This document shows, one piece after another, positions 26,374-35,760 of a stretch of DNA of 57,744 nucleotides. Positions within the stretch are counted from its first letter, which is position 1; the number at the start of each line of letters is the position of its first letter. The notes beneath the pieces are model-generated. The model saw nothing but the letters and a program-made list of their open reading frames with translations. It did not search any database and had not been told where the DNA came from. Where the stretch lies: the NCBI RefSeq assembly GCF_001425405.1, contig NZ_LMQP01000002.1, positions 364,334 to 422,077 of the forward strand, given 5' to 3'. This stretch comes from Sphingomonas sp. Leaf412. GTDB taxonomy: Bacteria; Pseudomonadota; Alphaproteobacteria; Sphingomonadales; Sphingomonadaceae. The translations under genes and the position numbers were made by a program.

Positions 26374-27543
26374 TCAGCGCGCCGTGGTCAGGCGATAGAT
26401 CATGCGGTGGTGATAGGGCTTGCCCGGGTCGACGCGGGCCGAGGGGAATGCCGGCTGGTTCGGCGTATCGGGAAACTTCTGCGGCTCCAGCGCGATGCCG
26501 TCGCCCATGCGGTACAGATGCCCCGACTTGCCGACCAGCGTACCGTCGAGGAAATTGCCGGTGTAGACCTGCAATCCGGGCTCGGTGCTCCACACCTCCA
26601 AGACCCGGCCCGACACCGGATCGGACAGCCGCCCGGCCAGCTTGGGCTGCGCGGTCAGTCCGGCGTCGATCACGAAATTATGGTCGTAGCCGCGGCCCGC
26701 GACGATCTGCGGATCCCGCCCGTCGCGAATGCCGTTCGAAATCGTGCGGCCGCGGGTGAAGTCGAACACGGTGCCGGCCACCGGCTTCCTCTCGCCCGTC
26801 GGGATCAGCCTGACGTCCACGGGGGTGTAGCGTGACGCGGGCATCATCAGGCGATGGCCCAGGATGCCGTTCGCCGAGCCTTCGCCGCCCAGGTCGAAGA
26901 TCGCATGGTTGGTCAGGTTGACGACGGTCGGCTTGTCGGTCTTCGCATCGAAATCGATCGTCAGCGCGCCATTGTCGTCCAGCGCGTAGGTAACGGTGAC
27001 GTCGAGCTTGCCGGGGTAGCCCTGGTCGCCGTCCGGGCTGGTCAGGGCCAGCGTCACGCTGGCGCTCGGCCCCGATCTGACTGACACGATGCGCCACAAC
27101 TGCCGGTCGAAACCGCGGGTGCCGCCGTGCAGCGAATTGGTCTTGTCGTTCCGGGTCAGCTGATAGGTGTGACCGTCCAGCCGGAAGGTGCCGCCGGCGA
27201 TGCGGTTGGCGTAGCGGCCGACGGTGACGCCGAAATAATTGGGCGTGTCGACATAGCCCGCCAGATCGTCGTGGCCGAGCACCACGTCGGCGACCTTGCC
27301 CGCCCTGTCGCGCGACTTCAGCGATTGCAGCGTGGCACCATAAGCGATGATCCGCGCGCTGGTGCCGCGCGCGTTCGACAGGGTGACGGCGTCGACGACG
27401 GTGCCGTCCTTCAGCCGCCCGAACCCGGCGCGCTGTGCGGTAGCGGCGGATGCCGGGGTCGCCATCGTCACCAGCGCCGTGCCGACCACCGCGCCTCCCA
27501 CGACGCGCCATAGCGCCGACGCGCCTCGTGCCTTCGCTCGCAT
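26374..27543 (-). CDS. Exported aldose 1-epimerase (mutarotase)
   Basis: A 389-residue GalM-family protein with an N-terminal signal peptide (GGAVVGTALVTMATPASA|A), so it works in the periplasm. Family marks are NYFGVTVGRYANRIAGG, NSLHGGTRGFDRQLW, VVNLTNHAIFDLGG (catalytic His), the RGYDHNFVI segment, and GIALEPQKFPDTPNQPAF with the catalytic Glu. It interconverts anomers of released sugars such as L-arabinose or galactose, which helps retaining hydrolases and the 1-dehydrogenase downstream. The ATG at 27543 has a strong GGGGGAGAG ribosome site; longer in-frame starts are unlikely. Confidence 0.92.
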   Translation of the reverse strand: MRAKARGASALWRVVGGAVVGTALVTMATPASAATAQRAGFGRLKDGTVVDAVTLSNARGTSARIIAYGATLQSLKSRDRAGKVADVVLGHDDLAGYVDTPNYFGVTVGRYANRIAGGTFRLDGHTYQLTRNDKTNSLHGGTRGFDRQLWRIVSVRSGPSASVTLALTSPDGDQGYPGKLDVTVTYALDDNGALTIDFDAKTDKPTVVNLTNHAIFDLGGEGSANGILGHRLMMPASRYTPVDVRLIPTGERKPVAGTVFDFTRGRTISNGIRDGRDPQIVAGRGYDHNFVIDAGLTAQPKLAGRLSDPVSGRVLEVWSTEPGLQVYTGNFLDGTLVGKSGHLYRMGDGIALEPQKFPDTPNQPAFPSARVDPGKPYHHRMIYRLTTAR

Positions 27544-27576
27544 CGAACTCTCCCCCAACTTGGCCATCCTACGTTC

Positions 27577-27582
27577 GTATAC
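27577..27582. promoter_or_regulatory. GTATAC element before the mutarotase gene (weak locus operator)
   Basis: GTATAC is followed by ACTCATAC about 35 nt upstream of the mutarotase start. Only one half of the TATAC-N-GTATA palindrome is good, so this is a weak candidate. Confidence 0.3.
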
Positions 27583-27681
27583 ACTCATACATTGGAAAAT
27601 GGGAAGACTGTCCGATCGGCTATGTCGCGCGCCTAACATCACGACCTATCTTGCCTCACCCTCGCGCATGATATAGCGTCC

Positions 27682-27697
27682 GATAGTATACTGTCAG
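27682..27697. promoter_or_regulatory. Variant operator GATAGTATACTGTCAG in the mutarotase / araD1 divergent region
   Basis: GATAGTATACTGTC is a 14-bp palindrome with one mismatched pair. Its GATAGTATAC half also occurs, inverted, at 45022-45031 before the second GH127 gene. It differs from the TATAC-N-GTATA sites in spacing and may be read by the second GntR protein or be a weak site for the first. Confidence 0.5.
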
Positions 27698-27838
27698 ACG
27701 ATCAGGCGAAGAAAATGCGATCGGCGGGCGTGGCGCGTCGGATCGACGCTTCGGCCGACTTCGCCTGACTGCCCGGGGCCCGCACTGCGAACGGCACAGC
27801 CGTCGCCGGGCGGGTCCGCGACCTGCGAGAGGACCGAC

Positions 27839-28819
27839 ATGACGATTTCCCTGGTACAGTTTCGCGACGGCGCGACGCGCGGCGTCGCCGCGATCGGTGC
27901 CGACGGCATCGCGCGCCGCGTGGACGATGCGACGACCACGCTCGACCTGGCGCAGCGCGCGCTGGCGGCGGGTACGACCCTGGCGGACATGGTGGCACGG
28001 GCCGGGGCCGGGACGCAGATCGACCTGTCGGCCGTCACGCTGCTCGGCCCGATCGACCATCCCGACACCGCGCACCTGCTGATGACCGGGACGGGCCTGA
28101 CCCATCTCGGCTCGGCCGAAGGGCGCGACAAGATGCACCGCGCGATGGACGAGGCCGCGCACCAGACCGATTCGATGAAGATGTTCCTGATGGGTGTCGA
28201 GGGCGGCAAGCCCGAGGCGGGCACGGTCGGCGCCCAGCCGGAATGGTTCTACAAGGGCGACGGCGCGGCGCTGATCGCGCCGGGCGCGGCGATCCCCTCG
28301 CCGGACTTCGCGCTGGACGCGGGCGAGGAGCCGGAACTGGCGGGTATCTACCTGATCGATGCCGACGGGACGCCCGTGCGCCTGGGCCATGCGCTGGCCA
28401 ACGAATTCTCCGACCACGTCACCGAACGCGGCAATTACCTGTGGCTGGCGCATTCGAAGCTGCGACCGGCGGCGCTCGGGCCGGAACTGCTGCTCGGCGA
28501 CCTGCCCGCCCATGTCGCGGGGACGAGCCGGATCCTGCGCGACGGTGCGACGATCTGGGAAAAGCCGTTCGTGTCGGGCGAGGCGAACATGTCGCACAGC
28601 CTGGCCAACCTGGAACACCATCATTTCAAATATCCCGGATTCCGTCGCCCCGGCGACGTGCACGTCCACTTCTTCGGCACCGCCACGCTGTCGTTCAGCG
28701 ACGGGGTGACCACGCAGGAGGGCGACGTGTTCGAAATCACCGCCGCACCATTCCGCCTGCCGGTGCGCAACCCGATCGGCCGCGCCGCGCCGGTGGCCGT
28801 CGTCGTCAAGGCGATCTGA
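27839..28819 (+). CDS. AraD1-type 2-keto-3-deoxy-pentonate dehydratase (FAH fold)
   Basis: A 326-residue member of the fumarylacetoacetate-hydrolase superfamily, AraD1 type. Metal-site acidic residues are expected in AGEEPELAGIYLID and in GHALANEFSDHV. HSKLRPAALGPELLLGDLP, FVSGEANMSHSLANLEHHHFKYP and HVHFFGTATLSF are typical of this branch. In the oxidative arabinose pathway an enzyme of this position takes 2-keto-3-deoxy-L-arabonate to 2-oxoglutarate semialdehyde. Its stop shares one base with the start of the downstream dehydrogenase (TGATG). The exact reaction, dehydratase or another 2-keto-3-deoxy-acid step, is inferred. Confidence 0.82.
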   Translation: MTISLVQFRDGATRGVAAIGADGIARRVDDATTTLDLAQRALAAGTTLADMVARAGAGTQIDLSAVTLLGPIDHPDTAHLLMTGTGLTHLGSAEGRDKMHRAMDEAAHQTDSMKMFLMGVEGGKPEAGTVGAQPEWFYKGDGAALIAPGAAIPSPDFALDAGEEPELAGIYLIDADGTPVRLGHALANEFSDHVTERGNYLWLAHSKLRPAALGPELLLGDLPAHVAGTSRILRDGATIWEKPFVSGEANMSHSLANLEHHHFKYPGFRRPGDVHVHFFGTATLSFSDGVTTQEGDVFEITAAPFRLPVRNPIGRAAPVAVVVKAI

Positions 28820-29742
28820 TGACGCTTCGCATCGCCGTCGTCGGCCTGGGCAAGATCGCGCACGACCAGCACCTGCCCGCCATCGCCGCGTCGCCGGACT
28901 TCGACCTCGTCGCCGCCGCCAGTCTCGAGGGCGGCGTCGACGGCGTTCCGGTGTTCCGCACGATCGACGACCTGCTGGCGTCCGACATCGCGGTCGACGC
29001 CGTCGCGATGTGCCAGCCGCCGCAGGCGCGCTACGACGCCGCGCTGACCGCGATCCGCGCGAACAAGCACGTGCTGCTGGAAAAGCCGCCGGGTGCGACG
29101 ATGGCGGAGTGCGAGGGGCTGGTCCGCATGGCGACCGCGACGGGCACGACGTTGTTCGCGGCGTGGCACTCGCGCTATGCGCCGGGCGTGGCGCCGGCCA
29201 GGGCGTGGCTGTCCTCGCGCAGGATCCTGTCCGCGGCGATCGTGTGGAAAGAGGATGTCCGGCGCTGGCATCCCGGACAACGATGGATCTGGGAGCCGGG
29301 CGGCCTGGGCGTGTTCGATCCGGGCATCAACGCCTTGTCGATCGCGACGCACATCCTGCCCGGGCATATCGTGCTGCGCGGCGGTACATTGGACGTTCCG
29401 AGCAACCGGGCGGCGCCGATCGCGGCCGACCTGACGCTGGTCGACATGGACGGCGCGCCGATCTCGGTCGTCTTCGACTGGCGCCAGACCGGCCCGCAGA
29501 CCTGGGACATTTCGGTCGAAACGGCGGACGGCCGGCTCGAACTGGAACGCGGCGGCGCGGCGCTACGCATCGCGGGCGAGGACCAGTCGCTGCCGGCGGA
29601 GGCCGAATATCCCCGCCTGTATGCGCATTTCGCCGACCTGATCCGCGCCAAGGCCAGCGACACCGATCGCAGCCCGCTGCGGCTGGTGGCCGACGCGTTC
29701 CTTCGTGCGCGCCATGTACCGGTCGCGCCGTTCGACGATTGA
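28819..29742 (+). CDS. L-arabinose / D-galactose 1-dehydrogenase (Gfo/Idh/MocA family)
   Basis: A 307-residue oxidoreductase. The Rossmann motif VVGLGKIAHDQHLPAI opens the protein, the MocA-family EKPPGATMAECEGL follows (catalytic Lys in EKP), then AAWHSRYAPGV and RRWHPGQRWIWEPGGLGVFDPGINALS. The last two stretches closely resemble NAD(P)-dependent L-arabinose/D-galactose 1-dehydrogenases such as the Azospirillum enzyme. It would oxidise the sugar to the 1,4-lactone; no lactonase gene is in the window and the lactone may open spontaneously or through an enzyme elsewhere. It is translationally coupled to AraD1. Confidence 0.87.
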   Translation: MTLRIAVVGLGKIAHDQHLPAIAASPDFDLVAAASLEGGVDGVPVFRTIDDLLASDIAVDAVAMCQPPQARYDAALTAIRANKHVLLEKPPGATMAECEGLVRMATATGTTLFAAWHSRYAPGVAPARAWLSSRRILSAAIVWKEDVRRWHPGQRWIWEPGGLGVFDPGINALSIATHILPGHIVLRGGTLDVPSNRAAPIAADLTLVDMDGAPISVVFDWRQTGPQTWDISVETADGRLELERGGAALRIAGEDQSLPAEAEYPRLYAHFADLIRAKASDTDRSPLRLVADAFLRARHVPVAPFDD

Positions 29743-29768
29743 CAGCGGCGGCAGTTTCGACATTATCG

Positions 29769-29779
29769 TATACAGTATT
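29769..29779. promoter_or_regulatory. Locus operator TATAC-A-GTATT before the GH127 operon
   Basis: TATACAGTATT matches the TATAC-N-GTATA palindrome at 10 of 11 positions (N counted as free). It lies 14 nt upstream of the GH127 start, directly before the ribosome site, in a short AT-rich patch. Confidence 0.65.
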
Positions 29780-29793
29780 CCGGAGAAGTGCCT

Positions 29794-32181
29794 GTGGTCC
29801 ATAGCAGCCGTCGTGAATTGATGCTCGGAGCCGTGGCGGTGGCGCTGGCATCGGGATCCGCCGCGGCGACCGGCCGCGCACTGGGGGCGGCGGCGTCGCG
29901 CCTGCCGGCGAAGGCGCGGCCGCTGCCGCTGTCGGCCGTGCGGTTGCGTCCGTCCGACTATGCCACCGCGGTCGAGGCCAATCGCCTGTACCTGCACCGG
30001 TTGCAGCCCGACCGCCTGCTGCACAATTTCCGCAAATATGCCGGGCTGGACCCGAAGGCGCCGATCTACGGCGGGTGGGAAAGCGATACGATCTCCGGCC
30101 ATACGCTGGGCCATTATCTGACCGCGCTGGTGCTGACCCATCAGCAGACGGGCGATGCGGAGATGCGTCGCCGCGCCGACTATATCGTCGACGAACTGGC
30201 CGAGGCGCAGGCCAGGCGCGGGACCGGCTATGTCGGTGGCCTCGGGCGCAAGCGGAAGGACGGCACGATCGTCGACGGCGAGGAGATCTTCCCGGAGATC
30301 ATGAAGGGCGACATCCGCTCGGGCGGGTTCGATCTCAACGGGTCGTGGGCGCCGCTCTATACGGTGCACAAGCTGTTCGCCGGTCTGCTCGACGTCCACG
30401 CCGCCTGGGGCAATCCCACGGCGCTGGCGGTGTCGAAGGGGCTGGGCGGCTATTTCGAGAGGACGTTCGCCGCGCTGAACGACGACCAGATGCAGACGAT
30501 GCTCGGCTGCGAATACGGCGGACTGACGGAAAGCTTCGCCGAACTCTATGCGCGCACCAACGACCGGCGCTGGCTGGTGGTCGCCGAGCGGTTGTACGAT
30601 CGGCGCGTGCTGGACCCGCTGGTGGCGGGCGAAGACAAGCTGGCGAACTTCCACGCCAACACCCAGGTGCCCAAACTGATCGGCCTGGCGCGCCTGCACG
30701 AGCTGACCGGCAAGGAGGCGCCGGGCAAGGCCGCGCGGTTCTTCTTCGACACGGTGACGAAGCATCACAGCTATGTGATCGGCGGCAATTCGGATCGCGA
30801 ATATTTCTCGCCGCCCGACACGATCGCCGACCACATCACCGAAGCGACGTGCGAGCATTGCAACACCTACAACATGCTGAAGCTGGCGCGTCATCTGTAC
30901 GGTTGGCAGCCGGACGGCGCGCTGTTCGATTATTACGAACGCGCGCACCTGAACCATGTGATGGCGGCGCAGGATCCCAAGACGGCGGGCTTCACCTACA
31001 TGACGCCGTTGATGAGCGGCGCGACGCGCGGCTATTCGACCGTGGCCGACGACGGTTTCTGGTGCTGCGTCGGATCCGGCATGGAAAGCCATGCCAAGCA
31101 CGGCGATTCAGTGCTGTGGGAGGGGGACGGGACGCTGATCGTCAACCTGTATACCCCGGTCGACGCGACCTGGGCCGCACGCGGCGCGCAGGTGACACTC
31201 GACACGAAATATCCGTTCGAACCCGAATCCCGCCTGACGCTGGCCAGACTGGACAAGCCGGGCCGCTTCTCGATCGCGTTGCGCGTGCCCGGCTGGGCCG
31301 CGGGGAAGGCGGCGGTGACGGTCAACGGCGCGGCGGTCGAACCGGCCGTCGAGCGCGGTTATGCGATCGTGACGCGCAAATGGAAGGCCGGGGATGTCGT
31401 GGCGATCGTGCTGCCGCTCGACCTGCGGATCGAATCGACGCCCGGCAATGCGGACGTGATCGCGTTCCTGCGCGGACCGCTGGTGCTGGCGGGCGATCTG
31501 GGGCCGGGCGAGGGCGACTGGACCGGGGTCGAACCGGCGATGGTCGGCGCCGATCTGCTGGCGGGGTTCACGCCGGTCGATCCGGCGCGCGCGACCTTCG
31601 CGACGAAGGGCGTGGTGCGTCCGGGCGACCTGACGTTCGTCCCCTTCTATCGCCAGTATGATCGCCGCAGCGCGCTGTATTTCAAGCGCTTCACCGATGC
31701 CGGCTGGAAGACCGAGGAGGCGGCGTTCCTGGCCGATCAGGCCCGGATGAAGGATATCGCGGCGCGATCGGTCGACACCATGTTCCTGGGCGAGATGCAG
31801 CCGGAGCGCGACCACGATCTGACGTCCGAGCAATCCTGGCCGGTCAGCTATCGCGGGCGCAACGGCCGCGACGCGCGGTCGGGCGGCTTCTTCGAATTCA
31901 CGCTGAAGACGCGAGCCGGGCCGCTGATCCTGCAAGCGACCTATTGGGGCGATGAACGCGGTCGGGATTTCGACATCCTGGTCGACGACGTCAGGGTCGC
32001 GACGCAACGGCTGGCGAACGACAGGCCGGGCAAGTTCATGGACGTCGAATATCCGCTCGCGCAGGCGCTGACCAAGGGCAAGGACCGCATTCGCGTCCGG
32101 TTCGTACCGCATGATCGCAGCACCGCCGGGCCGGTGTTCGGCGTGCGCCTGTTCACCGCCAAGCCCGTCCCGACGGCGTGA
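29794..32181 (+). CDS. GH127/DUF1680 beta-L-arabinofuranosidase-like enzyme, Tat-exported
   Basis: A 795-residue protein. The N-terminus HSSRRELMLGAVAVALASGSAA is a twin-arginine signal. The (alpha/alpha)6 DUF1680 domain follows, with IYGGWESDTISGHTLGHYL. The thiolate metal-site motifs are C353-E354-H355-C356 in EATCEHCNTYN and C424-C425 in FWCCVGSGMESH. These match the Glu/Cys zinc site and Cys nucleophile of HypBA1, which removes beta-1,2-L-arabinofuranose from Hyp-linked arabino-oligosaccharides. A C-terminal beta region ends at FGVRLFTAKP. GTG 29794 has GGAG 8 nt upstream; GTG 29788 is possible. Overlaps the DUF885 gene by 4 nt. Confidence 0.9.
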   Translation: MVHSSRRELMLGAVAVALASGSAAATGRALGAAASRLPAKARPLPLSAVRLRPSDYATAVEANRLYLHRLQPDRLLHNFRKYAGLDPKAPIYGGWESDTISGHTLGHYLTALVLTHQQTGDAEMRRRADYIVDELAEAQARRGTGYVGGLGRKRKDGTIVDGEEIFPEIMKGDIRSGGFDLNGSWAPLYTVHKLFAGLLDVHAAWGNPTALAVSKGLGGYFERTFAALNDDQMQTMLGCEYGGLTESFAELYARTNDRRWLVVAERLYDRRVLDPLVAGEDKLANFHANTQVPKLIGLARLHELTGKEAPGKAARFFFDTVTKHHSYVIGGNSDREYFSPPDTIADHITEATCEHCNTYNMLKLARHLYGWQPDGALFDYYERAHLNHVMAAQDPKTAGFTYMTPLMSGATRGYSTVADDGFWCCVGSGMESHAKHGDSVLWEGDGTLIVNLYTPVDATWAARGAQVTLDTKYPFEPESRLTLARLDKPGRFSIALRVPGWAAGKAAVTVNGAAVEPAVERGYAIVTRKWKAGDVVAIVLPLDLRIESTPGNADVIAFLRGPLVLAGDLGPGEGDWTGVEPAMVGADLLAGFTPVDPARATFATKGVVRPGDLTFVPFYRQYDRRSALYFKRFTDAGWKTEEAAFLADQARMKDIAARSVDTMFLGEMQPERDHDLTSEQSWPVSYRGRNGRDARSGGFFEFTLKTRAGPLILQATYWGDERGRDFDILVDDVRVATQRLANDRPGKFMDVEYPLAQALTKGKDRIRVRFVPHDRSTAGPVFGVRLFTAKPVPTA

Positions 32182-33995
32182 CCGCGCCTGCGTGTCCGGG
32201 CGGGCGGTCGACGCGCGATGCAATTCGCACGCTGGTGGCGGCGTGCAGCGTCGCGGGGCTGGCGACGGCGGCCATCGTCGCGATGCCGGCGGCGGCACAG
32301 GACTCCGTATCGCGGGATGGCGATGCCCAGTTCAAGGCGCTGTACACCTCCGAATACGCCTGGCGGCAGGGGCAGCAGGCGCCCGGCGAGGATCGCCCCG
32401 CCACCGCGGGCGCGCGGCTGCCCGACGTGGGGCCCGCGACGCAGGCGGCGAAGCTGGCGCGGTGGACGCAGGTCGCGGCCCGGCTCGCCGCCATCCGGCC
32501 CGAGGCGCTGAGCCCGGCCGCGCGCGTCGACTATGCGGTGTACAAGGGGCAGATCGATGCGCTGCTGTCCGAACAGCGCTATCGCGATTACGAGAAGCCG
32601 CTGAATTCGGACACCAGCTTCTGGGGCGAGGTCCTGGAATGGTCGCGCGGCACGTTCCGCACCGCGGACGACTATCGCAACTACATCGCGATGATGCGCG
32701 AGATCCCGCGCTATTTCGCCCAGCAGAGCGACAATATGCGCGCCGGTCTGCGGCGCGGCTTCACACCCGCGGCCGTGACGCTGACGGGTCGCGACATCGG
32801 CGTGGCCCAGGTCGCGGAAGCGGCCACGGTCGAGGCATCGCCCTATTACGCCCCGTTCACCGCGATGCCGGCGTCGATCCCGACAGCGACGCAGGCCGCG
32901 CTGCGGGCCGAGGGCGCGGCGGCGATCCGCGACGCCGTCGTACCCGCGCACGCCCGCCTGCTCGCGTTCCTGCGTACCGAGTATATCCCCGGCGCGCGCA
33001 CGACGATCGCGGCCCACGCGCTGCCCGACGGAAAGGCGTACTACCGGTCGAAGGTCGCCGAGTTCACCACGCGCGACCTGACCCCCGAGCAGGTCCATGC
33101 GATCGGCCTGGCCGAAGTCGCGAAGATCCGCGCGCGGATGCTGACCGTGATGCGGCAGGTGGGGTTCAGGGGCGACCTGCCCGCGTTCCTGACGTTCCTG
33201 CGCACCGATCCGCAATTCTACGCGACAACGCCGCAGGAGTTGCTGAACCGTGCGGCATGGCTGGCCAAGACGTTCGACGGCAAGGCGTCGACGTGGTTCG
33301 GGCGGCTGCCGCGGAGCCGCTTCGCGATAAAGCCGGTGCCCGACGATCTGGCGCCGTTCTACACCGGGGGGCGGGGCGGGCCGGGCATCTACCTGGTCAA
33401 CACGTACAACCTGCCCGCGCGCCCGCTGTATTCGCTGCCCGCGCTGACGCTGCACGAAAGCGCGCCCGGCCATGCGATGCAGATGCCCCTGGCGGCCGAG
33501 AACACCGCCCTGCCGCCGTTCCGGCGGGACGCCTATCTGTCGGCCTATGGCGAGGGATGGGCGCTGTATTGCGAGGCGCTGGGCGAAGAGATGGGGATGT
33601 ACGCGACACCGTACGAGGTGTTCGGGATGCTGAGCTACCAGATGTGGCGCGCGGCGCGACTGGTGGTCGATACCGGCATCCACAGCCAGGGCTGGACGCG
33701 GGAGCGCGCGCAGGCGTTCCTGCGCGACAACACCGCGCTCGCCGATCACGAAGTGACGACCGAGGTCGATCGCTACATCGCGTGGCCGGGACAGGCGCTG
33801 AGCTATTACATGGGCCAGCTGGCGATCCAGAACGCGCGCGCCCGGGCCGAGAAGGCGCTGGGGCCGAAGTTCAACATCCGCGCCTTTCACGACGCCGTGC
33901 TCGAACTCGGTTCGGTGCCGTTGCCGGAAATCGACCGTCGCATCGACCGCCTGATCGCCGACGGTGGTCGCGGCCCCTATCCCGACGAGGAGTGA
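32178..33995 (+). CDS. DUF885 family protein, putative exported metallopeptidase
   Basis: A 605-residue DUF885 protein with a signal peptide (RTLVAACSVAGLATAAIVAMPAAA|QDS). Conserved family stretches are ALTLHESAPGHAMQ, SAYGEGWALYCEALGEEMGMY and ATRGEDIARY-like EVDRYIAWPGQALSYYMGQL. The HExxxxH-type motif followed by an EGWALYCE glutamate suggests a metallocarboxypeptidase-like site; no member's function is certain to me. The GTG start overlaps the GH127 stop (GTGA), and the GH43 gene starts 1 nt after its stop. That places it in one glycan/peptide degradation operon, consistent with trimming deglycosylated Hyp/Pro-rich peptides. Confidence 0.82.
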   Translation: MTAPACPGGRSTRDAIRTLVAACSVAGLATAAIVAMPAAAQDSVSRDGDAQFKALYTSEYAWRQGQQAPGEDRPATAGARLPDVGPATQAAKLARWTQVAARLAAIRPEALSPAARVDYAVYKGQIDALLSEQRYRDYEKPLNSDTSFWGEVLEWSRGTFRTADDYRNYIAMMREIPRYFAQQSDNMRAGLRRGFTPAAVTLTGRDIGVAQVAEAATVEASPYYAPFTAMPASIPTATQAALRAEGAAAIRDAVVPAHARLLAFLRTEYIPGARTTIAAHALPDGKAYYRSKVAEFTTRDLTPEQVHAIGLAEVAKIRARMLTVMRQVGFRGDLPAFLTFLRTDPQFYATTPQELLNRAAWLAKTFDGKASTWFGRLPRSRFAIKPVPDDLAPFYTGGRGGPGIYLVNTYNLPARPLYSLPALTLHESAPGHAMQMPLAAENTALPPFRRDAYLSAYGEGWALYCEALGEEMGMYATPYEVFGMLSYQMWRAARLVVDTGIHSQGWTRERAQAFLRDNTALADHEVTTEVDRYIAWPGQALSYYMGQLAIQNARARAEKALGPKFNIRAFHDAVLELGSVPLPEIDRRIDRLIADGGRGPYPDEE

Positions 33996-33996
33996 C

Positions 33997-35562
33997 ATGA
34001 AGCCTGGCCTGATCCCCGCGGCGTGCCTGCTCGCCCTGTCCGCCGCCGCCCCCGCCCAGCGGGGCACGCCGGTCGTGAGCAAGGGGAACCCGATCCTGTC
34101 CGACGGACGCTATTACTCGACCGACCCGGCACCGCTGGTCGACGGTGACACGCTGTGGATCCTGGCCGGTCGCGACGAGGCGCCTGCCGACGTCAACGAC
34201 TTCATCATGAAGGAGTGGCAGCTGCTGTCGACGACGGATCCGGCGTCGGGGAAATGGACGCATCATCCCGCCATCGCCCGGCCCGAGGCCGTGTTCGAAT
34301 GGGCCGAGCCGGGCCGCGCCTACGCCGGGCAGATCGTCAAGGGAGCGAACGGCAAATTCTATCTCTACGCCCCCGTCCTGGAGCGCGGGGGCGCGGCCAA
34401 GGACCGGTTCGCGATCGGCGTGGCGGTCGCCGACACGCCGGTCGGCCCCTGGACCGACGCGCACCCGGCCGGCCCGATCGTGTCGCAACGGACGCCGCAG
34501 CCCAACGACATCCAGAACATCGATCCCAGCGTCCTGGTCGACGACGATGGGCGGGTGTATCTGTACTGGGGCACGTTCGGCCAGATGCGTGCGATCGAAC
34601 TCGAACGCGACATGGTCACGACCAGGGGCACGCAGAAGCGCATCGATGGCGTGGACGGGTTCTTCGAGGCGCCGTGGCTGATGAAGCGCAACGGCACCTA
34701 TTACCTGCTCTACGCGGCGAACAATGCCGGTCCGGATTCGGCCTGCACCCCCGCGGTCTATCACGCCTGTATCGCCTACAGCACCGCGACGTCGCCGATG
34801 GGGCCGTGGACCTATCGCGGCGTCATGCTTAAGCCCGTGTCCTCGACGACGTCGCACCCCGGCGCGGTCGCGTTCAAGGGCAAGTGGTATCTCGCCTATC
34901 ACACCGCCGACGCCGCGGGCGGCGGGCATTTCCGCCGTTCGGTGGCGCTCGACCGGATCGAGTGGGACGACAGCGTGACGCCGGCGCGAATCCGTATGGT
35001 CGTGCCGACGCGGCTGCCCCAGCCGGCGGCGGCGGCGACGCGCAACGTGGCCGGCGCGGCGGTCGCCGCCGCCTCCAACGAACCGATTCCGGTGCAATAT
35101 TGGATCAGGGCGCTGAACGACGGGATCGTCAAGAACGCGCCGCTGCCGCCCGATATGTGGGGCAACTGGAACGGCGCGATGCCGGCGCGAAGCTGGATCG
35201 AATATCGCTGGGCGAAGCCGGTGACGATCAACGGGTCGCGGATATGGTTCCATGCCGACCAGCCCGCCGGATCCGGCGTCGGCGTGGCACCGCCCAGGGG
35301 CTGGCGGATCGAATATTGGGATTCGGGAACGAAGGCGTGGAAGCCGATGACCGGGGCGTCCGGCTACGGCACCACGCCGGGGGCGTATCAGGACACCAGT
35401 TTCGCGCCGGTCACGACGCGGTGCGTCCGCGCGACGTTCGACGCCTCCGCCGCGAACGGCACCAACGCCGCCGTCGCGGTGCAGGAGTGGCAGGTCCTGG
35501 CACCGACGGCCGCGCGTCCGGTGACGCCCGGTCGCGGGAGCGCCATCGCACCGTGTGGGTGA
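33997..35562 (+). CDS. GH43-family secreted glycosidase (alpha-L-arabinofuranosidase / xylosidase type)
   Basis: A 521-residue protein. Signal peptide LIPAACLLALSAAAPA is followed by a five-bladed propeller. The three GH43 acids are probable at Asp43 (STDPAPLVDG), Asp176 (NIDPSVLVDDDG) and Glu224 (FFEAPWLM). A C-terminal region (about residues 350-500) with WIEYRWAKPVTINGSRIWF and GWRIEYWDSGTKAWKPM looks like a discoidin-type carbohydrate-binding domain. In the extensin model it would remove the terminal alpha-1,3-L-arabinofuranose of Hyp-Ara4. GAGGAG ribosome site; third gene of the GH127-DUF885-GH43 operon. Beta-xylosidase activity is an alternative. Confidence 0.88.
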   Translation: MKPGLIPAACLLALSAAAPAQRGTPVVSKGNPILSDGRYYSTDPAPLVDGDTLWILAGRDEAPADVNDFIMKEWQLLSTTDPASGKWTHHPAIARPEAVFEWAEPGRAYAGQIVKGANGKFYLYAPVLERGGAAKDRFAIGVAVADTPVGPWTDAHPAGPIVSQRTPQPNDIQNIDPSVLVDDDGRVYLYWGTFGQMRAIELERDMVTTRGTQKRIDGVDGFFEAPWLMKRNGTYYLLYAANNAGPDSACTPAVYHACIAYSTATSPMGPWTYRGVMLKPVSSTTSHPGAVAFKGKWYLAYHTADAAGGGHFRRSVALDRIEWDDSVTPARIRMVVPTRLPQPAAAATRNVAGAAVAAASNEPIPVQYWIRALNDGIVKNAPLPPDMWGNWNGAMPARSWIEYRWAKPVTINGSRIWFHADQPAGSGVGVAPPRGWRIEYWDSGTKAWKPMTGASGYGTTPGAYQDTSFAPVTTRCVRATFDASAANGTNAAVAVQEWQVLAPTAARPVTPGRGSAIAPCG

Positions 35563-35640
35563 AGGGGAAGGGAGATCCCGGCACGACGGCGGATGATCGA
35601 CCCGCGCCGATCTCCCCTGTTGCAGTGCAAGAAAGAATCG

Positions 35641-35651
35641 TATACCGTATG
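35641..35651. promoter_or_regulatory. Locus operator TATAC-C-GTATG before the hydroxyproline epimerase
   Basis: TATACCGTATG matches the locus palindrome at 10 of 11 positions. It lies about 110 nt before the epimerase start, in a short leader region without another gene. Confidence 0.6.
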
Positions 35652-35760
35652 CGTCATGAAGGGATCGCACGGCATGACGGGTGAGCAGGCGGCAGGTTTA
35701 TGGCAGCGGTTCGGTTGCGACGCCGCGTCCCGCCTGCGAGCCGCCTGACGGGTCCGGTAC

